From contig OZ287718.1 in NCBI GenBank assembly GCA_965649825.1, forward strand, positions 1 through 64,000: DNA of 64,000 bases. Direction: 5' to 3'. The translations under genes and the position numbers were made by a program. Position 1 is the first letter of the stretch. Every line of letters begins with the position of its first letter. This document shows, piece by piece, positions 34,403 through 46,274 of the stretch. Source of the DNA: Penicillus capitatus. Its lineage: Eukaryota > Chlorophyta. A model generated the notes under the pieces. It worked only from the letters and a program-made list of their open reading frames with translations. It had not been told where the DNA came from and ran no database searches.

Positions 34403-36959
34403 TGTTCAAGAAGCAAGGCACATGAAAGCAAAAACGGTTGCGCGTTTCTTTTCTGCTGAAAAACGCCGTTTTAAGTGTTCACCATTCTTGCCTGTCCTTC
34501 ATCCTGTGCATCAGGCGGCTGAGTCAGGCAGGAGAGAAGACAGAGAGATCGTTGTCGAGACATGACGGGGATGCATACGGAAGGCGAGTTTTGCGACGGG
34601 ACAGAAGAGAGGCAGAAAACAAGAATGCAGTGTTTTACTCAAAATGCATCACAAACGGTTACCATCTGATGATCTGCTCAGAATCCTATACAAAGGAAGA
34701 GGTGTGTCCATCAATTGTTCTATTTATCCATCCGACAAAGACAGAAGGATCTCTCTTTCCTCGGCGTCCGTACACGGTCTCGGTGAGGAGCATCGTGAAT
34801 GATAAGAAAGTTTCTTAAATATGCATTTTTCGAAAAATACACCGTAGGTGTTGTTATCCCTTTCTTTCCAAACCACAAATGTCCATCTCGGTTTCGATGA
34901 GATTAATATCCGATTGGAGTAATCACAAAGACGAAGAATTGCTTTATTGCCGAGAACAGGCAAATGGACTTTATATACAAGAAAGTGTGCCTAAAAACTC
35001 AGGAGACGACGTCACTTAGAACGCAAAACTCAATGAAATCTCATCGCTTAAGGACGAAGTCATAGAACCCAGGTGCCATCATTTATCATCCCAACGTATA
35101 CATGGGTCAAGGTTCACTGAAAGGTCTCCGTTGGTTTCATAACTTGTTCAGTTCCGAAGGGAGTGGCGTCCACGTTACGCAAATCCGTTGTCGTGAGAAC
35201 CGCCTATGAGATGGGGAAACACGGTCATGCACAGATGTCTCAGCACGTGATGGCGCTTACAGATGGAGTGGCAAGACCACCGGGTTGACGCTTTTTGCGC
35301 ATCCATGCCATGGGATGAAGCCAACCAAGGCCTTTTCTTCCCGACCTCCTATCCGAGTTCGCCGTCATCTGCATCCAACCATGTCATCTCGATGTGGGAC
35401 AGAAGAGAATGGGAGGAGAACCAGAGTTGCCGGCCTTCGCAGAATGGATCCTCTGCCCATACTCGTGAATGAAGCCGGGCTGGATCGTGAGGAGGTCAGT
35501 CCTGTGGAGTCTGTCATCGGAGAACCGGACTAGACAACAAATGCATGTGTCGGTTAAGCATGCATTCTCTCAATGCCCTATCGATTACTTGGTTTATTGT
35601 TCCGAGTGGAGTTTGGGTCGCATCTCGGTTTCTGCTGAGCCTTTCGAGTTGACACATGTCGAACTGAGGCGTGGGGGCCAAGCGACTGCAGCTCATGCTG
35701 CGCCGACGGGTCTACAATACAACAACAATAGACAATCGTACGCACGCGCCGCGGTGCCTTACCATGCAAAGACGATTCTTTGCCTTCTGTGTTGTGGTAT
35801 CCACGACGATTTCGACTTCACTCGTTGGGTCAAAGTCCATAGCTTCAGTGCTTAACCTACAGACGCCGTAGTAACGGTCGGAACTGGAGAGGCACACGAA
35901 CCTCGTAAGAGAGAGAAATTCGTATATGAGTTATTGTTTGTATGACGTGCACAGTTCTGTTGTTTTGGTCAATTCGGCGAAGACCACCTGTTGGGTGCGA
36001 GTCCGTCAGTATTCTCAGCTATGCGACAGGACGCGCAGGCGATTCCGTCGCTCTCTGTCGCTGCGTCGGTTAGGTTCCCACCGTATCTGTTCAGAATTCG
36101 TATTCCCGCGACCGTAGCAGCTACGCTAGATTCCATGACTAATGCTTTGCATATGTGGCCACGTGCTGAGCTGTTCATCTCATGACAGCGAATGCCACGT
36201 AACCGGCGTGGTCCCAGACCATCCAATTCGAACCAACCGGCGAGGATTCTCTCTGTCGCTCTATCACCTTCTTGAGAGTACTGCAGTTTTTTACTTGACT
36301 TCCAGGCAGAATCCCGGTGAGTGGACCCGCAGAGGATCCTTCACCGGATATTGTTGGACGAAAGCGACACGTCGCCAACACATTTTACGTTGCCGACGGC
36401 AAGTCTGCCCAAAACGAAGGGCTCCTACCTGAGTGCCTCTTGTCGCTCGTAGGGGAACGCTGCGGTCAGATTGGACCGTTGCATGCGTTCTTTTTGACAA
36501 CTGTGATCGTTCATTTCCCATTACCTTAAACACAAGCGCCTCTCCGTGGGCTGGTGTTGCCGCGTGAAAGAAAAACAGAGCGTCAAGTAATAGCTGCCAG
36601 TCCATGCTATCTTCCGCGCCCAACAACTATTTCTGGCCCAGTTTTGCATTCGTTGGGCAACCGTTCGTCCGTTGGTGAACCTACACTGCTGTCTGAAGAA
36701 AAACAATGGACCGAGCCAAAGAACCTATGTGGGAACGACTCAAGCGTCGCGAGGTAACGCATTCGAGTGGGCTTTATCCGCAGAAGGATCTGCTGTTCGT
36801 TTCCGCCCTTCAACAGTCTCTGTTTCGTTCAGGAGCTCAGAAAGACTGAGGTCGCGACAGGGGGTCGTAAAAAGGTAGAGTCCATGGATACAGCACATGG
36901 CCATGTCTAGACAGACGTCCTGTGCTGTCTAGTACGTTTCACCATTGGAGCTGTTCCGC
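34403..36959. other. long region without a supported gene
   Basis: About 2.5 kb between the divergent receptor-like gene and the next plus-strand gene. Scattered frames of moderate composition exist (plus strand 35373-35533, minus strand 35969-36626), but no chain of exons, domain or conserved motif could be supported. No repeat array was seen. Confidence 0.45.
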
Positions 36960-37956
36960 ATGGAACTCGACGCCGAAGCCGCGGAGCGAAACTCTTCTGG
37001 CCTGCCTTCTGGTGAAGAAGCCCCGAGCGAGGAGCGACGACAAGATTGTGCGACATCAACAGTTTGTAGCGAAGAAGATAAGGAAGATAATGCAGCAACA
37101 CCAAAAGCTGGTTCCCATCCCCCATCTCCAGACGACTGTGAAGCGGCCGCACAGTTGGAGCGAAAGTCCGCACGTGCCTATGTAGAGGCCCACGAGAGTG
37201 ATCATCAACCTGATGGGCATCCGACAGTTGTGTTTACACGAGAGTCCTGGCTGAAGTGTATGTTCCCCTTCAAGCAATGTCGTAAAGCAGTGAAATCCGC
37301 CACCAGAACACTGGGGGTCGTCGATATGTCGACAACAACAAAAGACACATTCTTCCGTAATCCCCTTTACAAGAACAAGCTTAAAGCAGCACCAACGATG
37401 GCAACAGTACCAACTTCAACAAGGAGCAAAAATACAACCCATGGAAATGTCGAAAAGAGTTCAGTTTCTGTCTCGAGCCTTAGCAAGGTCAGGATGGGTA
37501 GAAGGAGGTCCGTAGAAAAGAGTGACAGATCCAAATGCCGGGTCGTGGCCGCCACGATTCCCGATGAACAGCAGCAGCCACGGAGAAGGGGAAACGAAAG
37601 CGCACGGGAACATGAAAGAATTGCCAGGCTCATCACTGAAGCTGAAATTGACGCCTTCATGGGAGAACCTGTCGACGAATTCCTTGTCAGAGTGTACCGT
37701 CATCCTCCGCAGTTTCCATTCGGAAAGTGCGTATAACATCCATCTATTCTATGGGCGTGCGTCTCAACTGAATGCATGACTGTTTTGTTTTAGAATGTAT
37801 TTGGACAGTCCGTCCCCGGTGACCAAAAGCAAAAGCTACCGTTCAGTTGGTGCTTTGAAGAAAGCTCTTTTAGGAGCACGTTGTTACCCAGAAGTCGTTC
37901 ACCGCATGACATCATCCGCCTCGCCGGACCCCCCATCCGTCGGTCATAGAAAGTAA
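36960..37956 (+). CDS. basic, largely disordered protein of unknown function
   Basis: Predicted 309 residues from two exons (36960-37726 and 37794-37956) joined by a 67-nt intron. The N-terminal third is acidic and Ser/Ala-rich. It is followed by a more ordered patch (TVVFTRESWLKCMFPFK), a basic Ser/Arg-rich middle and a C-terminal helical segment (EHERIARLITEAEIDAF) with RVYRHPPQFPFGK next to the splice site. No domain was recognised. The ATG at 36960 is the first in the frame. The stop at 37954 could be bypassed by a donor-like GTAAGA at the end of exon 2, linking to the coding-like stretch at 38084-38470, but the frames could not be reconciled. Confidence 0.6.
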
Positions 37957-38083
37957 GATCGACGGTCTACAGGATGATTGGCAGGTAGAGGGTGATTGTG
38001 GTTGTGGTGATGTATGTAGATCTTCTGATACACATGGACTGCATCGTCAAGACAGCTGTGAAGAGGAAAGAAGTACATATGTA

Positions 38084-38470
38084 GTGTCCCGCACCGAAAG
38101 GCGAAATCCCCCTTTTGCTGCTAACAACAACAATGGCTGCAATAGGGACAAGAAGAAAGATTCTGCCCATCTCTCTCGAGTTCCTGTGAGCTGTTCTGTC
38201 AATGGACGTGCTGATCGTCTAATGGCGATGGAAATGGAGAAGAGCAAAGCGAATGCTGGAAGCCGGACTGCTCGGGACGCTGATGAATCTCCAAGCGACC
38301 ACGGTTTTACGGCATTCGTTCCCTTTCAAGGATTTGCTGCGTTTGCTCATCACGGAGGAAGTAAATACGCCGAACAAACGACGTTGACACGAAGTTTAGA
38401 GAGTCAGTGCTCCTCGACAGACGGTTCACAAATATCATCGCTAAGCAACAGAGAAAGCCAACTGAAATAA
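38084..38470 (+). CDS. possible exon or small gene, unknown
   Basis: An open frame with coding-like composition includes NNNNG and a Ser-rich C-terminus and ends at 38470. No ATG begins it until 38222 (MAMEMEKSKAN). It may be a 3' exon of the preceding gene or a separate small gene. No domain was seen. Confidence 0.3.
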   Translation: MSRTERRNPPFAANNNNGCNRDKKKDSAHLSRVPVSCSVNGRADRLMAMEMEKSKANAGSRTARDADESPSDHGFTAFVPFQGFAAFAHHGGSKYAEQTTLTRSLESQCSSTDGSQISSLSNRESQLK

Positions 38471-39254
38471 CGCGGACACTTCCCTGGAATTGCTACCTAG
38501 TAATAATCGTATGCTTTTTCATGCTTTCTCTGACCTATGGATATTCACTATGATCTATCTTGTGCCCAATCAACCGTTCGACAGTTGATAGGGGTTTTCC
38601 GGTTAACTGACCGAGTTTCTCTGTTTCACGCAAACACTACAACGTTGTGAATTGATTTGGCTGAGCATTTGATACACCGTCATCATCAAGGAGGTTGGAT
38701 GTTGGCAATTTAAAACGATTTTTGTTTTGAGCTGATTGTCGACCGACACTGCCGAACTAGGTCTGCCTTAGGCCTGTTGCATCCACACACAATGACTCTG
38801 ATACATCATTCCGCTTGTGAATCTTTTCTTGATCTAAGCTCCATATTGCCTTTAGAACCTGAGTACCAAGATTGGGTGATATGTAGATATTGGTTAACTG
38901 CACGATTATTCGTTGCATCGCCTGTCGGGTCTTGTGTAGTGAAGCGATTTGAGATTGCCCTTTTTGGGTTGGTAGCTTTTATTTCGCTGCTATTCCAGCA
39001 ATAACCAGTAAAGTTCCCTTCAAACCTGTGAATAAGTGATCGAATTACTTTTCAGGCTTGGGTCAATTTGATTACGAGGGAATTTGCTCATAGTAGCAAA
39101 CGCGCGAATATGGAATGAATAAATCGGGGAAAACCCAGGGGATGATTTTGTAAGATTCATTGTTGCTAACGGACATTATCTTACCAATCCATCCATTCAG
39201 AATCTGCTTCTGAGTGGAATCGTCTGAGATCTTGTCTATCGTTTCAAGACCTCT
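38471..39254. other. AT-rich intergenic region
   Basis: Noticeably AT-richer than its surroundings and without coding-like frames. No repeat or RNA gene was recognised. Confidence 0.55.
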
Positions 39255-39733
39255 TCACCTTGCATCACCCACCAGGTGTCTTCCACGACGTTCTGTCTTC
39301 CTTGCGTTTTGTCTTTTAGAAGTGCCGTTGTTGTTATCGTTCTTATTACTGATGGTAATGGCCGTGGCTTTAGTGCATGGACTGTTGTCGACCGAAGAAA
39401 TCTCGATTTCTCTCATCGCCCACATGTCCATCAAGATATGCAGTTTAAGATTCTGATGCTTCCATCTCTCTTTCCACTCTTCCGTCTCCATCCGCTGTCT
39501 CTTAAGATCCTCCTTTGCCACAACAAGTTCCGCCATCTGCAAAACGCCCATACCGTTTGCGGCAGAATCGCATCGCTGTCTCTACTGACATGCTCGCGAC
39601 ACTTCGTTTGCAGATCCGTCAATTCTCGGCGAAGTGCATTTGCGTTCTTGTCACGAGGTGGAGCGAGTCTCGTTCCTCGGAGTAGAAGAGACCAGCGCGA
39701 CCATCCCGTTCGCCGCGAATCGAAAAGCGACAT
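39255..39733 (-). CDS. small coiled-coil protein
   Basis: Two exons (39590-39733 and 39255-39536) joined by a 53-nt intron, 141 residues. The N-terminus is basic (MSLFDSRRTGWSRW). A coiled coil then runs across the splice junction (LRRELTDLQTKCREH joined to MAELVVAKEDLKRQR). The C-terminal part is Asn/Lys/Arg-rich. It starts only 66 bp from the divergent coiled-coil gene at 39800, so the two may share a promoter. No domain was recognised. Confidence 0.65.
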
Positions 39734-39799
39734 GGTCACTCGAAAGAGAGTGATGTCAATGTACAATCGTATTGCTGCTGCCTGACACACTTCCTCATC
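39734..39799. promoter_or_regulatory. very short bidirectional promoter region
   Basis: Only 66 bp separate the ATG codons of two divergent coiled-coil genes (39733 minus, 39800 plus). Any core promoter and both 5' leaders must overlap here or extend into the genes. Inferred from gene positions, not from a recognised motif. Confidence 0.4.
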
Positions 39800-41118
39800 A
39801 TGTCGATCGAGGAATTGCGCTTACGACTCGCGAATCTCGGCGTCGACGTCCGTCCTCCAAAACGCGTAATCTTCTGCTCTTTCTGAGATTCCTAGAATCT
39901 CGACCTCCTCCGATTCATGGTCAAACCGAGCCGCGACTATGCTGCTGCGCAGATTAGCGATGCAAAACCGGAGGGTTCTCCTTTACGTCGCCGAACAAAG
40001 CACAGCCACCCGCACAGGTCATGCGCCGAAGTTCGTTTGCCGTGTCTTATGTGATGGTGTGCGATACAGCGACTCGGAGGTTGAGGACGTGATGGAGATG
40101 TGCGAAAGAAAAGGAGATATTCAACCCGAGCGAGATGTGAGGATGCTGTTGCAGAGGTCCAATCCAGAAATGGCGTCCAGACGCGCAACGGAGATGCTTT
40201 TGACGAAATCTCACTCTCTCCATTCCCCACTCGGCAGCGTTTTAGCACAGTACAAAGAAGCCGAGCGGCATTGGGCGAAAGAGAAGGTAACATGAGGAGT
40301 GGCGATTATTGAGAGAAGTGATGGAATCTGTCAGGCCGCCATGCGACGAGAGGCGACGGCACAAAGGCAACGCGCACACAAACTCGACCTGCAGAATCGA
40401 AGGCTGCTTGCTGCGAACAAGCACAAAGCCATGGATATCACTGCCCTCAAGAACGCCCTTCGCAACCGAGACGCCCAACTGCAGGCGTTTCACGAGAAGA
40501 TTCGCCGATTTGAAACAACCTTGGCAGAAGTCCTTGGCCTTGACATCCGTATCCCTTTCTGAGTGGCTTGATGTTTGCTTAGTCCGAGGAGACGAATGCG
40601 CAGAAAAATGCCGATGTCCTTTACGAACGGGACGAGCTGCGCCGTCTCTTGGCGGCAACAATGCGACGTTTGGAAGGAGTGGATGCCTACATTAACGAAA
40701 CGGTCGCCAATACAGCGGAACTCGAACAACGACTTGAAGCCTTGCAGAACCGAAGAGACGCGTACGCCTCCATCTGTATCCGCTCTCCACTGCTCATGGT
40801 TTTTCTCAGGGCGCTACAAGATGCATCGAAATCGCGTGCGTTAAAGAGAGAGCTCGAAGGCGTCAAGAAAAAACTCTCATTACAACAAGGCGTTCTGCAA
40901 CAAGTCGCCGACATACAACTAAAGAAGAATCGCCGACAAAAAGAGGCCATCCAGTAAGATGCATCACTGCAAGGAGAAGACTCAAAACGTGGCCCATTTT
41001 TAGAGACATCCTACAATTCACTTCAGACGCCATTGACAGGAAGCAGTACAATGAAGCAGACGAAAAAGAAGACGGTGTTCTTGCGACACTGGACACTATT
41101 CTCAGTCTATCAGACTGA
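39800..41118 (+). CDS. coiled-coil protein of unknown function
   Basis: Multi-exon gene starting MSIEELRLRLANLG at 39800. Clear exons include one ending near 40287 (AQYKEAERHWAKEK), one of alternating charged and Leu residues (40338-40530) and a long helical exon (about 40584-40953). A last exon (DILQFTSDAIDRK...) ends at the stop 41116-41118. Introns are about 50-53 nt (40288-40337, 40531-40583, 40954-41003). The first introns, between 39866 and 40130, are not fully resolved. Heptad-like spacing over most of the length (ELEQRLEALQNRRD) predicts a long coiled coil. The next gene starts 52 bp later on the same strand. It is a cytoskeletal or scaffolding candidate by structure only. Confidence 0.7.
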
Positions 41119-41170
41119 CGTCGTGTGTCTCTGGGATGTCCGTGATGTTCCGCGCTTCGATTCTGTAAAC

Positions 41171-43697
41171 ATGGATCGCTTGGATATCTTTGCGACGTTG
41201 CCTTCTTTGAGCTATCTGACTTCACGCAAAACGACGTCACCTAAGACGGAAACTACACGTGTGGTGCCTTTCTTGCCTCGGCAATGCAACCTCGCCGCTA
41301 ACAGGTTGCCTTGTCGTTGGAGATGTACCGCTCAATAGAGAACGCATGGTGGCATTGGCTGCGTTAGCCCCAAAGGCGCTAGTCCAGGGGGTCGCTAAGC
41401 GTTCGAAAAAACGCGGTTCCACGAAGAGCACCGCATGTGAGCTAGTGCTTCCAAGTATTCAAGGAAGGTCACCGACATCTCCAGCGCCGCAGCACTGGAG
41501 TGTTCTTGGAGCTGCGCGAGGCGACTCTGATGGCACTAAGAAATTCGTCATCTCGACGTTACAAGAACAAAGTCTCTACTCTCTCACAAAGGTCACACTT
41601 CCTTGGAGAGCAATAAACCCTGAACTGCGTGTTTTCTCGAACAGGCCGCAAAACGACGGCAAAAGCGTCTTGGAGAGTCGCTCGTTCCTTCACCAGTGCA
41701 CCGCACTCATGGCGTTTCCTCTAAAGGCGCTTTCCTTTTTGATCCCAGCAGGACGAGCTCTCCAGAGATGCATCGATGGATGAACTTTGACTCTTCTTTA
41801 TTTCGATGGCTTCTTGAAGAGGATCCAATGATTTCAGAACTCGATGCTGAAATTTCAGACAACAGACGTCAATTACTCGAGGTGAACGTTCTTTCGTCCG
41901 GCGAGGCATCATTTTCCTAGAGCCCTTGTGCAGAACCTCGTCGAGAAGAATCCCGTGGCCTTCTCCGAAGACATTGCCGCTCAATGCGAAGTGGCATACC
42001 GTTCCGCATCGGAGAAAGCCTGGAAGGAATTGAATCGCGTTGCTAAACAGCCATACTACAAACAAAACCAACGCATGTTTACCACCTCTCTCGACGATCT
42101 CAGAATCGAACGGCCTTTCTTCGTGGCCCCAACACTGTCCAAAAAGGCATCGCATCCGCCATTCTATCTCTCGATGCGATTCTGGACGCTTCAGAGCTAT
42201 CTTCCCGTAGAGGAAGAGACGACGCGAAAAAAGAATGTGCGTTCATGGAATGTAGACGCGTCTCTGTTTGCTCAGCGAAAGAAAGAAAACGATTCTCGTG
42301 GTCTTTATGATACAGACAAGACACTGTCAAAGCAATTCGAGATCGACTGGGACCGCGTTGCCTCAAAATCTAGATTTCATCGTCTTGTTGGACGAGAAGA
42401 TGCCGGTTATGATAATCCATTGGCTCACTCTACGACAGCCTCACATCAATGACCTGCAGGCGTGCGGACAAATGATCAGGGTCTGCATCAAGAGCTCAAA
42501 GAAATCAAAGAGGAGTTGCACAAGAAACGTGATGTCTTGAGGAGGGTGTTTATTTTCTACTCCATGCGCAACGGTCTAGCGAGTAAGCTCCAAAGATCAT
42601 AGCTGTTCGACGGCCTGCGTTATCTCCAGGCTCTGGAAATGCGTTTCAACTGTCGTTGAGTCAATGGATGGCTTTGGCACAGGACTGTCACATCCTCGAT
42701 GCCAAGTCGGTCGGTGTAAAGGCGACGGATTTGGTCTGCATGTTTGTTTCCACGAATTTTGAAGAGGATTCGAAAACTGAAGAGGCAGAGGCAAACGATG
42801 ACGAGGCTCTGGTCAGGTGAAACTGCTTGTTATCCAGAAACACAATTGAATTCGGTCACACTAGATTTGAGTTTCTCGAGATGCTTGTTCGTGCTTCACT
42901 TGGCAAGTACATCTCTTCCCGAAAGCTGAACGATTCTTCAGATTCCGTGAAGAAACTGTTAGAGGAAGATCTGATTCCCAATCTTGCACCGGAGTCGACA
43001 TTGGATCCCAACGACTTTCGCAGAGATCGACTTTACACTGCCGAGATGGAAAAACTCATCAAAACACACTTTGACCTGCTCCTCACCATTTTCAAGGTCT
43101 ACAAGGCTAAAGACAAGACAAAGTATTTCTACATCGAACACTGGATAGCATTTCTGGAGTCGACTCAACTACTGGGCAGCCACACAGGTTAGGCCTCTGG
43201 GGGCACCGTGATCGAACGTCTTGGTCTGGCAGGAATTGAGAAAGGTGATGCAAAGCTCTTGTTTGGTTGGAGCCAGATGACAGTGGTCGATGAACTTAAG
43301 AAAAGACAGAGAGCTGTGTCATTGCTCTTCTTTGATTTCATCGAGGTAAACTCTCCGCAACGCTGTTCTCCACTTAATCGCTTCCAAGGCCCTGGCTCGA
43401 CTGGCCGATCAAATGGCGATACCCAGTGAAGCAGACATTCGCAAAATTTTTCCGTCCGAATCCGAAGTCCCGAGCAGTGCATTGGTCTTTGTCTACTATC
43501 AATGTCTCAAAGACGGTACCGTAGAGCAACTGACGCCATCAGATAATGCCCGTCCCCTTTCTGAGCTCTTTCACCTCCTACTGAGTTATTTAATGGAGGC
43601 ATTGAAGGACGCCTGGGGAGGCACCACTCGCGATCAAGTAATGGATAGAATGAAGAAAATGGCGGCGCGATTAAGTGGAGGCATTGAACTTGGTTAA
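41171..43697 (+). CDS. conserved multi-exon protein of the type found in flagellated protists
   Basis: Nine exons: 41171-41258, 41305-41591, 41645-41881, 41934-42405, 42460-42574, 42630-42816, 42865-43187, 43233-43345 and 43389-43697, with introns of 43-55 nt. It is about 709 residues, with one apparent extra base near 42540. Conserved-looking blocks occur in order: FEIDWDRVASKSRFHR, a helical segment, VFIFYSMRNGSGNAFQLSLSQ, VRFEFLEMLVRASLGKY, RRDRLYTAEMEKLIKTH, FGWSQMTVVDELK and FDFIEALARLADQM. From memory, blocks of this kind recur in large coiled-coil proteins of flagellates. The family name and an axonemal role are inference. The frameshift is discussed as a finding. No catalytic motif was seen. 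Confidence 0.7.
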
Positions 43698-43745
43698 TTC
43701 TTAACTGTCTGCCTGTTACCCCCGATACACCACGTCCCTTCTTGG

Positions 43746-44382
43746 CTACATGTTTAACAGCAGCTCCTCTGTTGGCTGCAGACAAGTCTGAACCATCTCA
43801 AGCAGATTTGGATTCTCCAAGGCGGCAGCAATTCGCTCCTTATCGTTCAGTTGCTTCGTGATCGCGGCTTCGGATACATGACTTCCTGTCGCCAGCTCGA
43901 TGTCGACCTTGAACCTGGCGATACTTTCGCACTTTTCTCACACATCTATTCTCGCGTACCTCTTGGGTAATACTCTCATGAGTTGCACTCGGACACACAG
44001 GCCAATGAGCGAAGCCATGTTGCAATGCTCGACAGTAGGCGTGAACACAATTCTATCGGCATCACACATGTTGACACATCTCTCTTCGATAAAGAGTGAG
44101 AATCACACACTTTATGTAGCCCTTAGTATCGTCCACCTCAATTGCCTCTTCGCGAACGACGTTCAGTTGTTCCAGGGAGTAAGGATGCTCTGGATCCTTG
44201 ATGTCTTTGATATACACGAAGACTTCTGTTGCGTCAATAGGTTCACGTCCCGTCGCATCCTGTACAGTCGTCTACAGGAAGGGGACTGACTGCTCATCGA
44301 GATGAAGACCGCCGCGATGCACCCTTTTGCGTTGAATCGATCGCCGAGCGTGAACGACGGGATTGGGATTTGCCAATTCCAT
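43746..44382 (-). CDS. CIA2/MIP18 family protein (cytosolic iron-sulfur assembly)
   Basis: Four exons from the ATG at 44382 ([14 protein letters not shown]) to a stop at 43746. Introns: about 63 nt after QRKR, about 61 nt before IVFTPT and about 44 nt between LPKR and FKVD. The MIP18/FAM96 (DUF59) family signatures are all present: [31 protein letters not shown] with the conserved Cys, and [18 protein letters not shown]. Members work with CIA1 and MMS19 to insert iron-sulfur clusters into cytosolic and nuclear proteins such as DNA-repair enzymes. Length is about 160 residues, usual for the family. Neighbours give no functional link. Confidence 0.93.
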
Positions 44383-44580
44383 TCTCTTCACATTAAATCA
44401 TTACCTCTGGTTTTCTAACGGCATTCATTAGCGGATCCAAAATTCTTGAAGATCCATATTATCGCAACAAGCAAGATCCATAATAACCACAAGAGGGAAA
44501 CCCAAAGAGAAAAACACTGCAAAGGATAAGCACTAGATGACGAAGAGAGGCTAGAAATTGCAATTGGATTGTATGCGTTG

Positions 44581-46183
44581 TCAATGCTCTTCTTCTTGGG
44601 TATTGTCCGATGGCGCCGTCATCTAGCAAGCAGACCACAAAACCATCGCCAGTTCGCAGAAGAGAAATCGAAGTGCGTCGCACTTGTGTGACAAAACTGG
44701 ATCCTATGATCAACGACGCGCCCACCCATCCAGCTGGACCCCATCTCTCTCCTAGGAAGAGATAGGCCCATAAGGCTCCCAAAACCTGAAGGAAAACATT
44801 TTGGTCCGCAGCAAGGGGTTGCACATTTACGGACGGGTTCCATGGTGTAAACGATGGCAGCATCTGTAGACTCGACACTCTTGAGTGCGATCAGCTCACT
44901 GAGTAGGACCACATCGGTTGAGACAAATCCAGTAAAGAACAATGCTTCCTTAGGTATCTGCTGTATCCATGTCGCAGCGGACTGGAGTGACCAGCTATTG
45001 AGGTGCTGAATACCAAGAATAAATGATTCGGGATGCATAGCCATCATGATCAAAGTGGATCCGATTGCTACCGTCGTCATGCCAAATCCCAAAGCAGAGA
45101 TCTGCTGTTTCAATGACAGACGACGTGCAAGATTCTCTGTTCGCACAATCTGATAAAAAGAGTGAGCATGTGTGATAGGGGGATGGAATGAATGGTGACT
45201 TGGATGGCAATGAAGGCGGCGCTGGCGAGACTCAAGAGGTCTCCTGAAGAGATGGTTCCGCCCAGTCCTGTTCCACTCAGCAGACTTACACCCACCATAG
45301 CCATCGCAGCGGAACCCCACACGACTTTGGAGACCCCTCTGCCGGAGAGGCCCACAATGATGGGCACCAAGATCACGGTGAGCGCACTCAGAAAGGACAC
45401 ACGTGAGGCATCGGTTGTGAGTAATCCGACACTTTGTGTGGAATAGCTACAGAGACAGGACGGTCACGTCGATAGACAATAGAGTGAGAAAGTGTGAGAA
45501 CCCTAGCAAACTCCAGATGCCGATTTCGACACCTCCACGCAACGTTTCTGAGTCGGTCTCTGTCTGGGAGAGCAACGGAACGAATGGCAGTGCGGCAATG
45601 ATGAATCGGAGCGAAAGAAAAGCGAAAGGGTCCATGACGCACTCGGCATCCTTAACGATGACGAAATTCGTGGACATGATTAATGTCATCAAATTCACCA
45701 ATATCAATCCCTTGACGCGTGGAGGTACCTAACATCATTCCAAGACAAACCTCACACGAGTGCACCCTCTGCCAATGATGCTGAACTCTTGAAGACAGTG
45801 ACTTTAACAACGTCCGCCATGCAGAAGATGATTTGGATAAGAGGACTGCCTGTTCGGCAGCGGCAGCGGCATCGGGTTGTTCCTTCGAGTCCATGATGTT
45901 CCGAGGCTTATCGATCGTGAGCTCTATCGGTGGTCTGCCCTGGCCGACGGAAGTCGTATGCGACGTCGACCGTTTTGATCGCGTCTGCAGCGCCTGACAC
46001 ATCGGTAGCGTCACTCTGCGTCGAGCATGAGCTCGAATCGAGCAGCGCTGTGGCTTGAGTGGACAGAAGCCTCGTAAACATGAATGTCGAGGGATAGGAT
46101 CGAGACACGGCATAGTGAGAATCATGGAAAAGAGAACACGTCGATGCCAAAGAATGAAGAGCTCTCCGTCCACGCGCGAACAT
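44581..46183 (-). CDS. EamA-type drug/metabolite transporter
   Basis: Multi-exon gene ending at 44581. Supported introns: about 45731-45771, about 45448-45503, about 45152-45204, about 44813-44862 and about 44627-44691. The protein has about ten hydrophobic helices, including LMTLIMSTNFVIVK, the EamA pattern GYSTQSVGLLTTDASRVSFL made by splicing, LTVILVPIIVGL, and the second repeat with VYTMEPVLGALWAYLFLGERWGP. The two-repeat EamA architecture belongs to the DMT superfamily, which moves metabolites or nucleotide sugars across membranes. The N-terminal region from the ATG at 46183 is Ser- and Arg-rich and may target an organelle, but its joining to the first helix is not resolved. A start at the later Met of MDSKEQPDAA is also possible. 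Substrate unknown. Confidence 0.8.
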
Positions 46184-46274
46184 GTCTAGTGTTGCGCATT
46201 GAGTGTATAAATGCAATCATTAATTTCGTTCCGAACGAGAATCCCCAAGTCACGTACATCGCCGAGCAACCACA

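Noticed and set aside
35969-36226. Minus-strand frame with a segment faintly like the N-terminus of gamma-glutamyltransferases
   Set aside because: The similarity covers only about 30 residues, none of the following conserved blocks is present, and the frame has no supported exons.
39537-39553. A 17-nt intron in the small coiled-coil gene
   Set aside because: A 53-nt intron ending at the same acceptor gives a continuous coiled coil.
42817-42837. A 21-nt micro-intron in the flagellate-type gene
   Set aside because: A 48-nt intron using the same donor and a later acceptor (42817-42864) gives a better conserved junction and the usual intron length.
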